Source of the DNA: Sarcocystis neurona
Taxonomy: Eukaryota; Apicomplexa; Conoidasida; Eucoccidiorida; Sarcocystidae
Direction: 5' to 3'
Length of the DNA stretch: 64,000 bases
Assembly: GCA_000727475.1 (NCBI GenBank)
Contig: KL647288.1
Location: forward strand, 8,950,393-9,014,392
A program made the translations under genes and the position numbers. Below are positions 12,378-25,500 of this stretch, piece by piece (the stretch's first letter is position 1; every line of letters starts with the position of its first letter). The notes under the pieces are model-generated. The model had not been told where the DNA came from and searched no databases. It was given only the letters and a program-made list of their open reading frames with translations.

Positions 12378-14795
12378 AGAGGAGAATCAAAACTCGCGAC
12401 GGCGGCAATCCGAGAGAGAAGCGGACGCAAAGAGAAGGCAGAGAGAACATGCACGACGAAACGGGAGAGAGAAGAAAAAAAGAGGCAGAGACGGTGGACG
12501 GCCACCACCACAGATGCACAGAGGTCGGGACAGGCGCCGAGTAAAAAGAGAACGGTTACAGTTGGAAAGGCAAAGACGGACAGCAAGAAGGACACGGGAA
12601 GACAAAAGAGAGAGGCGCACGAGTCAAAGACGAGGAGCAGGACGAACAGAGCTGCAAAGGAGAAGAATGGAGTAAACTTCACGCACCTCCGTCCTCTCTG
12701 TTCGCCTGTGTTTGTTGTTCTGTTCTGCTACTTTCCTACTTTTTGCTCGAGAGCAACCACCCATCCATGCGAGGACCCACGCATGCGTACGTACGCATAG
12801 ACGTGTGCACGTAAGTATGCGCGTATATGTACTGCGTGCTACGTAAAATGATGCGGCCGTGTTAACGTGAATAGAATATTGACGAAAATACTTGGACGAT
12901 ACCCATGGAAGAAGAGGAACGCAGTTCTGTTCCAATTTTCGGCAGGCCGGCGCTTCTGAACCTCCCTCTGTCGTCACCCCCTCTTACACTCTATGCCCGC
13001 ATTCACCTGTAGCGGAGTCCCGCAGTTCCACATGTCAATGTGGAGCACACATTGCACACATCGGTAGATACGCGTACACTAGTGTATTCACACACATACA
13101 CGAGCATTCATCCACAAGCAGGCACATAGATGGATGCCTATCCGTATCCATGCACATACATTTATGCACGCCGGGCGGAAAACTCTTTTGGTCCACAAGA
13201 GACGGAACTGCCAAGTTTCGCACAATGGAGAAAATGGACACCAGCATGGACGAATGCACGAGCAACCGAGATAAATATTTGTGATACACGACTTTATACC
13301 ATTCGTTCACAAAAATTTCTACGCCATGACAGAAGATCGAGAAGCGCCGGCCTGCCGAAAATTGAAACAGAACTGCGTTCCTCTTCTTCTGTCACGTATC
13401 TGAATGAACAAGGAGGGAGCAAAAAGGGGAGAATGTGGCGGCTCCATCGTAGTGACACCAGAGAAAGAGTAAAAGGGGAAGCGGCCCAACAGATGCGCGT
13501 GCGGTTCATATGAGTTGAAGAGAAAGAGAGGCGTGCAGGCCGGTTTCGGACGTACGAACGTATGGGGCTGCAACAAACGGATGAAAATACAGGGACGAAT
13601 GAAGGAGGAAGAAGGAGAAACGAAAGACAACGACAAGGTGCGTTGAAATTTTTTTCGAACGCCTGTCGCCGTGCTACTGCACCAGGCACACCGACCCTGT
13701 GACGGGCATGTATCCCATCAACAGAAAAGCGACGTTAGAAGTATGGAATTTGTACAGCAGAGGAACGACTTCTGTAAAGGCGTTGTTGTTCTGAAGACGC
13801 GTCGTTGACGACGACGAGGGAGAGTACATAAACTGATACTCACACGTCATACGTGGTAACGTTCCTAAACAGATTAAGTTCGTGAGTAAACATACACGGG
13901 TTGATACAGTGCAGATGTATGTTCATGCCAGGAAGAGACTGCGTACGTCTAGGGACCAAATTTTTTGACAGTGCATGTGACTACACGAAACAGTCACCGA
14001 ATATGCATTCGGCTTATAAAATGTATTCACGTTTCTCAACAACTGTACACGTTACACCTGCACAGAGAGAAGCACATCAGTAGTCCTGCACTCGGACAGC
14101 TCCTCTGAGTCGCTGGCGGGACGTGAAAAAAACTAATTGGATGTTCCGTGCGTAGATGCTCCCGCATGTTACGACGTTTGCCGTATCGCCACAGCGTACC
14201 GAAAAAAAAAAACCATGCGCCGTCAACAGTTGAGGGGTCAGGACGACTTCAAAACTGCGTTTTTTGAGCAAACGGCGGACAGACGGAAAAGTGGTGATAC
14301 CAGAAAAACGAAGCCGGTTGTTTTTCCAGCGCTGCGTGACCAGGCAGACGTAGGTGTCCACGTCTTTGGTTTTGGTACCTTTCTGCATGCCTGCCAGTCA
14401 TACAGCTAGCACCAAGAATCTTCGTAAGTGAATGATGTGACTCGTCAGATATACGTTTCTTGATTCTCCTTCGGTCAATCTGCAGCGGAGTAGAACGAAA
14501 GGGAGAAATTATCGCAGTGAAGGAGCTGCAGATGGAAAAGCTAAGAGGGGTAAATTCACATATATACATATATATATATACGTATATGGGGTAAAATGGA
14601 GCTTTTGAACCGTATACGGTTCATACCTCCGAGTGTATCTGTAGTTAGCGGTTATATACATGAGAACGAGTGCTGACAACTCATGGACGCAGGCCCACGC
14701 CGGAAGAAACATGTTTCAGAAAGAGCGCACCGAGGATAACTGGGACACGAGGTCCGTCACCACCGACTGCCCGGGTGGATGGAGAACGGTCTTCA
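12378..14795. other. Upstream region of cyclophilin-SYF2, with a 51-bp inverted repeat
   Basis: No convincing coding region. Nearest the gene (12378-12680) the minus strand is strongly pyrimidine-rich, like an intron 3' end or a leader, so a non-coding 5' exon is possible. Segment 12907-12957 recurs inverted at 13340-13390 with one mismatch. Short TA runs lie near 14558-14586. Confidence 0.5.
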
Positions 14796-14867
14796 AGCAC
14801 CGTAGCTCAGTGGAAGAGTGGGGGGCTCATAACCCCCAGGCCCATGGATCGAAACCATGCGGTGCTA
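14796..14867 (+). tRNA. Initiator tRNA-Met (CAU), copy 1
   Basis: A complete cloverleaf of 72 nt: 7-bp acceptor stem AGCACCG/CGGTGCT, D arm with a perfect A-box (TAGCTCAGTGG), anticodon stem GGGGG/CCCCC around loop CTCATAA (anticodon CAT), 5-nt variable loop, and T arm CATGG/CCATG with loop ATCGAAA. The A1:U72 pair, the G-C-rich anticodon stem and the AUCGAAA T loop instead of a TTC-type loop are marks of eukaryotic initiator tRNA. A TTTT terminator follows about 16 nt downstream. No intron, and CCA is not encoded. Confidence 0.95.
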
Positions 14868-15055
14868 ACTGCTGCGCGCAATTTTCGCACATTGAAAAGA
14901 CGGATGCTTCAATGTTCAAACCAAGTCAGAAATCTATGAACAACGAAAGAGGTGCCACCTTCTCCGAAAAACACGATTTTCCGTCCCTTGCGTATTGGAT
15001 GTATCGCTACCATTCGGCGTCTACAGAACTGGAAGCAACAGGGTATCCGGGGCCA

Positions 15056-15127
15056 AGCACCGTAGCTCAGTGGAAGAGTGGGGGGCTCATAACCCCCAGG
15101 CCCATGGATCGAAACCATGCGGTGCTA
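15056..15127 (+). tRNA. Initiator tRNA-Met (CAU), copy 2
   Basis: Identical over all 72 nt to the copy starting at 14796, with the same initiator-specific features. It starts 260 bp after copy 1. The spacer between them is unrelated apart from the tRNA itself. A TTTT run shortly downstream fits RNA polymerase III termination. Confidence 0.95.
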
Positions 15128-15301
15128 ATTGCGAGCTGCAACTTTTGTTGCACACTGCACAAACGTATGCTTCTTGATCGAAACAGTCCAGAAGTACAAG
15201 AATGATAAAATATTGGAAGGACGGAAATTTGTGTTGTCCATCTTCTATCATTACGCGTTCTGCCCACTGCAGTATGGAAGGGAAGCCGCTTCACGCGGGC
15301 A

Positions 15302-15373
15302 AGCACCGTAGCTCAGTGGAAGAGTGGGGGGCTCATAACCCCCAGGCCCATGGATCGAAACCATGCGGTGCTA
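15302..15373 (+). tRNA. Initiator tRNA-Met (CAU), copy 3
   Basis: Third identical 72-nt copy, 246 bp after copy 2 and on the same strand. The run TTTT about 20 nt downstream can serve as terminator. All three share the base just 5' (AA before GCACCG), but flanks diverge within a few bases. Confidence 0.95.
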
Positions 15374-18300
15374 GCATATAACGCGTCTATCGTGTTTTCT
15401 CCGATGCGCGCGTCCATATTTGAGCACACATTGTTCTTCTTCACCTCATACACAGTTGCTGCAGAACGTCACCATAACATTCGTAGCCTTCGACTATCAG
15501 GGCCCGCGAAAGCAGACTGTTCATCAGAACTCCAAGCACACACCGCGTTCGACAGCTCCGTCTGCATCAGTGAGTATCACTTCAGATCCTTTACTCTCGC
15601 CACCAACTGCGAAAAAGCCCCTTTACGATGAACGCCCACTCGGCGTTCACAAACAACACTACCGAAGTGTGAGGATATCCCCAGGCTGCAGTGCTGCTAG
15701 TCGCCAGCGCAGCCCATACGCCCACGTAGGTCCCAATTCAAAAAGTCGCGTTTTTTTGGCCGTAAGACGGTACGCAAAACAGGTGCTCTCCAATACTGCA
15801 CATGAGTGGTTTTTACCCCCGTGAAAAGCGCAACGAACAATCAACTCAATTCACAGAAGTACAGCCACACACAGCGCACATGTACATACGCAGTGCCAGG
15901 TCTCTATTCCCAAACTAAATACTGTGGATACATTCGATGTGCATACGCGCAGATGCCGGGTGCGAGCCAACAGCAGGCCTATTTATCGTTTGCCATACGC
16001 ATGTGTTACGACGAAAATGGGGCTTGACCTGATCATATCAAGACAACTCAGGCGTACGCACCTCCCAGTGTAGTTCTGGTGCACATTCGTGTCTGTAGAC
16101 CATCAGAGAGAGATACACAGCGCCAGAAGTCAGCAGTCAACATGAGGTTGGCATCCTCTCTACCGCTGCAGTTGCAGTTTTCCGTAGAAATCCATCCATA
16201 GTGAAAATGTGCAGAAGAGCTTTACCTCCGCGCGACACAGTCATTCGCAGCAACTTCGAGACCCTGTGAAACATATGACACCCACTTCTGTGGTAGGGAA
16301 ATAAAACAGAACAGCAGCACTTGAAATAAAAGGAAGAAAGCCGCAGACGAACTTCAAAGTCTGTGCAGTGTATTCTCTGCTTTTGTAAGTCCTGGGGAGA
16401 GCGAGTGAGACATACGAAAGCATTCACAAGCGCCCAAAAATTCTCATCCCGTCACGTGTACAGCTCAGTCCTCCGCTCAGGTGAAATTTCTACACGCCTC
16501 TTGAGTATTGCTACTCATCTCTGCTTGGCGAATCACTGTGGTCAGTAAGAAAGGAGCAATGATGGTTTCTAAACATAAGGTGACCACAAAATGCAAACCT
16601 CTGTATTACTCAGATGTGTGGGGGACGATCTCCAGGTGTGAGTGTATACGCGGTTCTGTACGACTACGCGCACACGTCACATGTTTGCTCCAGTAGGACA
16701 GCTCGAATTCCCCTTCCGCTGGTCGAAAGACACACAACTCCGCGTCTGCTCCACTAGTACACACCGGAATCGTTTGGTCGCTTTTGATGCGTTCCCGACC
16801 ACCAGGGAACTTCGGCGTGTGTCCGAATACGTTTCTACAGAATTCACCCTATCTGGACCCACGATGTGGAAGATAATGGCACTGGCAACGACACGGTAGT
16901 TCATGTAGACATACCCATACATCCCCCTCCAGATACGCTAACATACAGATCTGGGTATAGATATGCATACATATTGATACAAACGTACACCTTACGAGGA
17001 CACAGGTACATCAGGTGAACAAAGACAAGAAGTGTATGACTGTTTATAAATGGACGTATGTGTACACAACGCGAGCTAGATTCAATCGCAAAATGTATCG
17101 CTCTTTCGTGTAAGCCCGTACTGCAGGGAAACCAAATCCCTTCCTTCATTGCTGGCTCATTCCCTGCCATCGTACTGTCAGATGAATCATCTCACATTCC
17201 GTTGTTGTCTCCCTCCTTGGCGCCGTGACCACCCGTCCTTCGTTCGGTACCGTTAAGAACATGAAATCTTGCACACGGTACCGGCTGCTGGCCAACCGCC
17301 CGTTTACAGTTCTCTGCTTCGCTCTGGCTTGCAGATATCGGGACCACAGCGTATAGAGGGCACAGCTACAGGCGTACCGTTTCCCGAAAAGTTTTTTTCA
17401 GGGTATGTTTCTTGCTGAGTCTGGCTCAGCGAAAAATCCTCGATGTGAGGCCGCTGTGTGCGGTTGTGGCAAAGTTCTACATATGTCAGCGACACGAGCA
17501 ACTCGTCCACATATGCACTTTTTGCGTACGAGTGTACATGTTCAAACCACCTCGCGTTCAACCGTACTGAAGCTCTTGTGTCTCGGAGCCCTTCCAGAAT
17601 GCAAAGTGGTTAAGAGTGTCAACAGCCGCGAGAGCAACAGCATATACGTCTTCGTGCACGTACAGCATGATTCGACAGCGTCCGCCGGAGCCGGTTGAAC
17701 CAAGCCGCCTACCCCTCAGTATCAGCCATACCTACAATCGTTTATAATGACATTGTCTTCCCCGCTTGAAGTTTTCTCGTCTGCTGTAGAAGTGAATTAG
17801 GAGTTACTGAAGGTTGAAGATCACTCATACAGACTGTCGCTGAAAAAGGCTATCAATGTGGAAGCATTTGAGTGCTACCATTCACCGACACACTCAGGCG
17901 CACTTCATTTTGTAGCCACTTGGTCGAGTGTTCAGTGGACCATGTTTACGCATCGTTCTTTAAGTCAGTTTTCAAACGTCAGCAAATCCGTGTCTGTGGC
18001 TACGCTCTGGGAAGAGGCCGCAAGGTCAACGACAAATTATCTACAAGCAATTCAGCAAGAAATGTTTGAAACACAGCTAGATGCTTCTATGGAATCACCA
18101 AAGGGCTTGGGAAAATTAATCAGGTACGTCTAGAAGACTTTGGTCTACGTGAAGAGAGTAGCGGCGCACTCTTTCTCAACACCTGCGTAAAGAGATAGGC
18201 AAGTAGAGGAGAAAAGGATTCAAGAAGTGCGAGAAGGTGCACGCAAGACCTACGCGGTATCACCAGGCAACCTGCATAATAGCAGTGGATACGAGGAAGA

Positions 18301-18497
18301 GCGTCCTACGAGTCGGTACTGCTCCACACACAGACACACATGTAAATAAACGAAATGGAAATCATCTTTAATGCACAGAACTCGTCAAGGAAGACGTTAG
18401 CAGGCACGAGGAACCACAGATGCTGTGAAAACGGACGGCATATACATATACACCCATACACACGAACGTACGTTTGGCTTCATGTGGTCGAAGCTGT
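15374..18497. other. Intergenic stretch between tRNA cluster and TPPP gene
   Basis: I see no gene I can support. An open frame on the plus strand (17858-18133) has ordinary composition and passes a strong donor-like AG|GTACGT near 18121-18128, but no partner exon or family match was found. Little simple repeat is present, so this is one of the calmer blocks. Confidence 0.4.
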
Positions 18498-20343
18498 TTA
18501 CTGAGTCTGGAAGTTTTGGTTGATACCTCGAACTGTTGCAGCGCTTCTATCGCACAAGTCAGACAGGTCAATTTTTCCTATGCGTCCTTCGCCTTTCTCA
18601 TTAGGCGCATAGTTTGAAAAAGTATCAGTAAATTTGGAAGGAGGTTTGTCCACAGTAGTCGGACCCCCGTGCTTGTGCACGCCTGTAAACGTGCTTTTAT
18701 CATCATGAAGCCGCACGGCATCTGTCTTGGTGCCCGTGAATGTTGGACCTGTCGTCTTCTCCAAAATGCTTGCAGTTATTTCCTCTAGAGTCATCTTCTT
18801 CCTCTTTGCTAGCTCCTCGACTGCAGCTTCAAACTCGGGTTCCGCGAGTCGTTTTGCACCCTGAGAACGTAATGAACCAGGAGCGCGGAGCAGCGCACAC
18901 GGTCACCTGATCCGGGACACACTGGAGATCTCTATTCCCCAGAGCCACACGGGAAAGCACATGCGACTCAAGTAGTGTACCACACAGGAAGATACTGCAA
19001 CACACAAGTCGGATTTAAGAGGGACTGCAGAAACGAAGCGAGGAATCGAAACGTGAAACTTATCGCGTAAACACTGCAAGGGTCGCTACTGCCGACCGGT
19101 CAGGGAAACAGTGCGTACCGCTCCTGCAGGCTCGCAAAGAACGCAGACGCTCACGCGGATGTCAAAAGACGGGCATATACTAGCGGTGCGGCTCATCGTG
19201 GTAAGGGGACTGCCATCGTTGCCCTCACGGTTTACAACAGAGACTCGAATGCGTTGCACCTTCGGCTAATTCATATTGTTCACCGCAGAATTCAACGTCA
19301 GTCAACTGCTAAGACTAGTCCCATGTCTCGCACATACGAGATATTATCTACGCGTAGCACACAGTGTCGTAGTAGTTCACAAACTGCCACAGGAAGCGAG
19401 CGTACACTAAGTTACACTTCAGTCCGTTAGCGCGGTGGGAAAACTGAGGCAGTTTTCTCCCGTGCCTCAATCAGGGGTGCGGGCCCCATTTTACTGGTCC
19501 AGTGGCAGTGGGAATACGCAAGCATGTTACCAAAAAACGCGATATATCGCGCGTCCATCACGACTTCTCTTTTGATAATCTTTGGATGACACTTCTACTC
19601 ACGAGTTGATACTTTTATACGTGACACATTATTTCCGAAGTAAACGCACACATCATCATACTTACGGATGGACAGACGGGCTCCACGACAAGGAGACCAC
19701 TTCGTATCAAGTGGAGTACATGTTAATATATTGCATGGATAATGTCGACGCATGCAGACGCAGAATAATGGCTATTCAGCCCAGCGAACTTCTGCACGCC
19801 TACAGGCGCTGCGTGTAGCCTTCACGTGCAGTACGAAGTGTTCTCCCTTTCTTCCACTGAATGCAGGTGCAGGATGCAACGGTTACGTCACAGACGAAAA
19901 CACACAAACATGCTTAACGCATGAAAGAAACAAACGAAGGTTCTGCAGAAGGATTCCACGCGGCATACACTGGTAGAATTCGTGAAGGTGTCTCACGACA
20001 GGACACGTAAGACACAGGTCTTCTTTTGGGCAAGCATACTTTATTTGACAGTATCCGCATGTCATACAAAGATCGTCCCTGTCATGGTGCGATAAACACT
20101 AGCGAATGTCCTAGTCAGTATCTACGGCGTGTACGTAGTTTGATGCATTAGTGTAAAGATGATGCACCAGTAAGGGGCGACTCCCACGGCTGTACGACCG
20201 AGATCCAAATTACACGCATAAAATGCTTATCTCCGCACCTTGCGTTTACATTTGGTGAAAACAAGGTCCACGTCCGCTACAGTCACCTTCTTATCGACAA
20301 GCCCCGCATCTTTGCAGAGCTTGGCGAATGTGTGACTGTCCAT
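18498..20343 (-). CDS. Tubulin polymerisation-promoting protein family (p25-alpha), 155 aa
   Basis: Two exons: 20343-20239 (35 codons) and 18860-18498 (120 codons plus stop), joined in phase 0 across a 1.38-kb intron with donor GTGCGG and acceptor TTCTCAG. Exon 1 opens MDSHTFAKLCKDAGLVDKK followed by VTVADVDLVFTKCK, the first half of the p25-alpha domain. Exon 2 gives the helix EFEAAVEELAKRKKMTLEEI, then the disordered basic C-terminus with STFTGVHKHGG, KFTDTFSNY and the Gly motif KGEGRIGKIDL, corresponding to the GxGxGxxGR region of TPPP. Family members bind and bundle microtubules. There is no doublecortin (DCX) domain, so it is not apicortin. The start lacks the N-terminal extension of vertebrate TPPP; a short upstream exon cannot be ruled out because an AG precedes the ATG by about 16 nt. 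Confidence 0.88.
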
Positions 20344-22572
20344 TTCCCCCCTCCCCTGAGTATAGCTTTGATACAGCTCCGAGAGACTCATTTTTCTCTA
20401 AGTATACGTTTTAGAGAAGAAGCTGCGTGGTTCTGGGCGAAAGCTACGTGTAGTTTCGTAAAAGAGCGTACGCTCTTTGTTGGTGCTTTCCCAATAATAT
20501 GCGCAGCAGCCCAGTGTGAACTGTTTGCACGCTACGGTGCGTAACACCGTCAGCAGCTACAGGTAAGAATTTCTCCGGCTAGAAGAACGCTGTCCTCGAT
20601 GCTTCAAGTAGAAATGCGCACCTTGACTCAGAAAAGCGTGGTTCTCTCGAGCTGCTAAATTATCATTTGCTTGTCTTCTGCTGTTCACACTGTTTTGCGA
20701 CACGAATCGGCGGCAGCACGCAGAGAGACCTCAGCTTTGCCAATGGATTACACATGAGGGGCAGGTCAAGGAAGGTACTTGATACATCAGTGTCGATCGA
20801 GAAGCTCGCGTTAAAGTCACGCCACTACCACTGAGAGGAATGGGGGCGACACCAGCTAGCGATTCGGAGCCCCCCGCGACGCACGAATTGTTCCGCTGTG
20901 CCTACTTGAAGCGTGTGCTCCAGCTCTCTGTGAACCGAGTATAGAATATCCGGCCTCGTATACCGCAGTCAGTAACGGATTGAAATGACTTCAAAGCGTA
21001 GGCGTGTTTGTCGAAAAGGAGAGGGTTTCAGTGGCGCTACTTTCTGGTTCCGAGTCATGGTTACTGTTCACTTCACTTGTGACAGACTGGCTCCTGCCAC
21101 ACCTCCAATCCTCCACAGTAGTGACTTTGGTCCTAAACGTAGACAGCACATGTTCAGCGTTTCTCCACTGCTCTGTCCACGTAGACTTCAATAATACATC
21201 CATCATAGAGGACGCGATGCAAACTGCTGTACCGTTCCTCTTCTGTGCGTGAGCTTCCTGTCTTCAACTACCCAAAAGAAGAGTCATTCCGACCCTTTTG
21301 GGGACTGCGGCGTGTGCCTTTCGTCCTGTACGCTATCGCGGATGTGTGTGTGGTTCACGACGTACAGCCGAAGCGTTATCACCGAAACCCGAAGCGTGCG
21401 ATTCCGTCACACAAATACCTTATTTCGTCCTCTTTGGCGGCAGGTGTGTTCCCTGACCCGGTGCAAAAGGGGGCTTCTACGATTAGCGTGATGCCGTGTT
21501 GATTCACTCCGGTACGCCATTCCCCGTATCTTTTCGTGCAACCTTCCGCCTAATTAGTCGCGCGCAAGCCCTACTTCGCTCGGCTTAAAAACGGAGATTG
21601 CGCGTGAAGCATATACATGTGGTCTCGCCGTTGCGCCACGCGTTCCGCGGTACAGAAGGCTGAAATTTTCAATGGCAGTACGTAGTACCACTTGTGTCGA
21701 GAAAAAAGTGTGTGCAGTAGTTTTCGTGTATGCCGTGGAAGCTCTGTGGGTCCGATTTCCACGCTATGACATCGGCATGCCATAGAGCGGCCACGTCTTA
21801 CCGTCTCTGATCTTTCCGGCGCTTCCGAAAAAATGTTTCCATCCTTCTGCGTGAGAGTCCTCTAATTATCTCCGGACAGCATAGCTGGTGTTTTGCCGGA
21901 CGCAGGCTTGTGGTCATGCTATGTCTCATTTCGTCTTCCTCTGGCTGTTCGAGCAGTGCAGACATACACCGTCAACGCCCGTAAGAAAGTTCAGATTATA
22001 CTGGGGAATAATGCGCCCGTACCCACGAGTATTCTTCAAATTTTTCCTAAACGTGTAATTTGCACCGAGGCAGGCGTCTCGACAACGCCTTTCGGTTCGC
22101 CGTCGTTCGCTCCTTTTCAACCCACCTCTACCGCGTGTCCCTCGTCAGCGCACGTTTTTGCTCGCGAGTGCATGCGAATACACCTCTGGACATTTTCGCG
22201 CGCGAGATACAGGTGTATGTGCAATATGTACGCGTACGTGTTAATGGATTGCCACCACCCATATACAATAAATTGGACCGCATGTGTTGGATGACGTCGT
22301 CCTATCACACAGGTACTGTCCCGTTGGGCACACTTCTCCGCAGTCGGCAGGCAATGTGTCGTCCTTTATCGCAGAACAATGCCACCTTCTAGCATCCGCT
22401 TTTTGCGCTTTACTGCTGACTTTGTGCCCCGCGTAACCGGTACCGCAGAATCACGGCTGTATTTCTGGTAAACTTCTGTAATGTAAATGACGGACTGTTT
22501 CGTGTAGTTAAATCTCGTTGAAGTCCTCTTGACTAGCTACACTACTGTGCGGTCGTTTCTGCGTCCTTCACA
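20344..22572. other. Divergent intergenic region between TPPP and membrane-protein genes
   Basis: This 2.2-kb stretch separates the minus-strand TPPP gene from the plus-strand gene starting at 22573, so it should carry both promoters. It lacks simple repeats and has no open frame with convincing family features. Confidence 0.4.
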
Positions 22573-25500
22573 ATGCGACCAGCTCGCCTGTTGTGCCTCC
22601 CTTTTGCGGGGAGAGGCGACTTTTGTCTCAGAAAGCCGTGCTCCTTGTCTTCCTGCAGGCAACGGAGGAGCGGTTGTCTTTACTCCACCAGTTCCCCGTC
22701 TCAGAACTTGGGTATTCGTAGTTCGACTCATTGTGCGTCTTACGGATTCCCTGCAGCGAGTGTCTCTCTTCGTTCATTATCTCGCGTTGTTACGCGTACT
22801 AGTGAGGGAACACTCCAGCAGGTTCGCAGTCATTCCTTCCCGCATGGTCCTTTTCGTGACCTCGTTCAACATCTGGCTGCCGGGCCGTCTGCGGCGGCGT
22901 CTGCAACGCAGCGGCAACAGGCAGCAGCTGCAGCAGGGAGAGCGCAGCAGCAGCAGCGCCGCAACATGAGCAGCAACGAAGACTACCCACCAGAACTAAC
23001 AAGAGGAACACAGGGGTCTATGGATATTCCTGTTGGAGGCGAGGGATTATACAGACGGGGAACTAATATTGGCATGCCGATGCTATTTGTCATGCGATAC
23101 GATCGCCCTACGTGGCAGCCCTTATGGGAAGACGAGCACGAACAAATCCCGCGCGACGGGTTTGGGTGAGCGACAAACTACACCGTGAAAGGCCAGTACA
23201 CAACGAGAGGAAAAATCATGCAAGTGCACTTACATCTGTATACTACAGGTAGCACGAGAAGTGTATTTCTGCGGGGTCTCCCTCGACAAAATTGCACGCG
23301 TAAGTGAAAACATGTACATGCCAACCTCTCACCGTTCTCTAGGTGTTGTCCCATCGAAGCAAAAGGTGTAGGTCTTGGTGTGGACCTCATCCTTCAGCTC
23401 TCGCGTTTGTAGGTCTTGGTGTGGACCTCATCCTTCAGCTCTCGCGTTAAGTACCTGCACACGCACACACATGTTTGTGGATGTTTTCGTGCCTGTTTGT
23501 CTGTCTGCTTCGTGTGCAGAGTGCCTGCCCACATTCCGCCGGAGGTTTCGCAGGACATCAAGCACGTGTACCACGTGCCTCCACAGTTTTACCATTTCTT
23601 GAAGAAACTCGGTGACGATACGCCTGCACTGCAGCCGTATATGCATAAGTTAATAAACGGGGACTTCACACACGACGATTACGAAGAGATGTTCTACAAG
23701 TTTGCAAAACCGCTAAAAATCTACAGGAAACAAATCCCCATGCCCTACCGCACACCCGAAGAAGTCGCTCGCGAAGAGGAAGTGGCCTGGGAGGGGGCCT
23801 GGCTATCTTACAGGCAACGAGTTCTCGCGTGTAAGCTCGCCCTCCAGCAGGACTCCCCATGCGATCTATTGCCATGTGTGTTTTCCCCAGCGTGGTTTGA
23901 ACGTGAAAAGTATCGCCTGATCTCGTGTGTGTGACCTTCCGGGAGAAGACAGTGTACTGTTTTCTGTTTCCTCTTAAATTCCTCCTGCATATAAGGCGTA
24001 CGACGTCTCGTCCACACTCCGTGTGGCGCAGACACTACATGAATCTGCGTCTCTCTTTATCCCTGTATATATATGCGTATATGCATGTGTGCAGGTTGTG
24101 GACGGGCTCCTCAACGGTGTTTTCATGAACTTTCCGTTGCCCATCTGCGTATTTTGTCTTGTTGGCTGTGTCTACTGCGTTTTGTACCCTTCGTTCAATT
24201 GGATGTCCGTACGGACGTTTCAAAGAAAGGTTAGGTGTCTGCCCGTGTCTGTGTGGGACGTGTATCGTAGGTGTGGACGATCTGCGTATTATAGGTCTCA
24301 TGTACAGGTATATATATATATGAACGTATATATGTACGTGCGTGTGTGAGTAGGTAGATTCTCGTATTGCTGCGACGTGATGCAGGTATAGATCTTCACC
24401 CACGGGCTACCCGTGCTCTCTTTGGCTTTCCTACTCCATTCATGTGGCGCCTGCGGGCCGTCCCTCTGCTGTAGAACACTTCGTGTCGTCGGCTGTACAT
24501 ACACTAGAAGAGTTGTGGGTGTCCGCGTGTCATCTACTTGCGTTCTGTTCCAAACCTGTCTCGGCATCTCATGGGCTTTCTGTGCTCTTGTTCGCTACGT
24601 GCGTCGTACAATTTTGTTCGTCGACTGCGTGTACCCATACGCTTGTATATAATATATATATATGTGTATATATATCTACGTATATACTTATGTGTGCCCA
24701 TCGGCAGCGTGCACGCCGCACTCGTGTATATAACACGCATAGTGGTATACACCAGCATAAGCACATATACGAGAGTCGACAGTTTGTGAGCCGTCGTTCC
24801 GGTCGCCTTCTTCAGGAACTGGTAAACACCCTTGCCCCGGCTGGTTCATGTGTATGTACACTTGGCGAGGTTTCGGGCCCTCCATAGCTTTCGTTATGTA
24901 TGTATATGTAGTGGCACCGGCTATTCCTACACACCTCCCCTAGCGCTGTATCTGGATTTCCTTTTTTTTTCCGAGTCCTGCATGCATCCATCGGCTGCGT
25001 AAACACTGTCGTTGTTCAAGTGTCGTTTCCCTGTGTAGCGATATGCGTGCTCATGTAAGTCATATTCGCTGGCGTCTGGACACCCCGAGAGGAGAAGCCA
25101 GCGAATGCGCGCGTGGACATACAACGCGTGGACATACATCTTTTTGTAGCCTCTTTCTTCATCTGAAGCGAATAGGCAGCGCATTATATATATACACGCG
25201 ATATATACCCCTTCTACCTCGCTCCCGTACAGACGCCCCGTCTGCCGGTGTATGCAGTCCAGCTCTATCGCTACACGGCTCTCTTTACTGTCTTTGCCGG
25301 TGTATGCACACTGCCACGTATGTCACGTGTGCGTGTGTGCGGATTAAAGTTGCCTGATCGTCACTCTGTTTTCTAGCTATTGGTACACATATATGCCTTG
25401 ACGTTATTTCTTGACGGGCCGCACAAGATACGTATACATCTGTGGATTCGTATATACACGAATATACGTCTATCTTCGTATCTTCTCCCGCTTCTTGTCT

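Noticed and set aside
17858..18133. Plus-strand open frame of about 91 codons ending at AG|GTACGT
   Set aside because: No ATG at its start, no recognisable motif and no phase-compatible partner found; another frame over the same bases is equally open.
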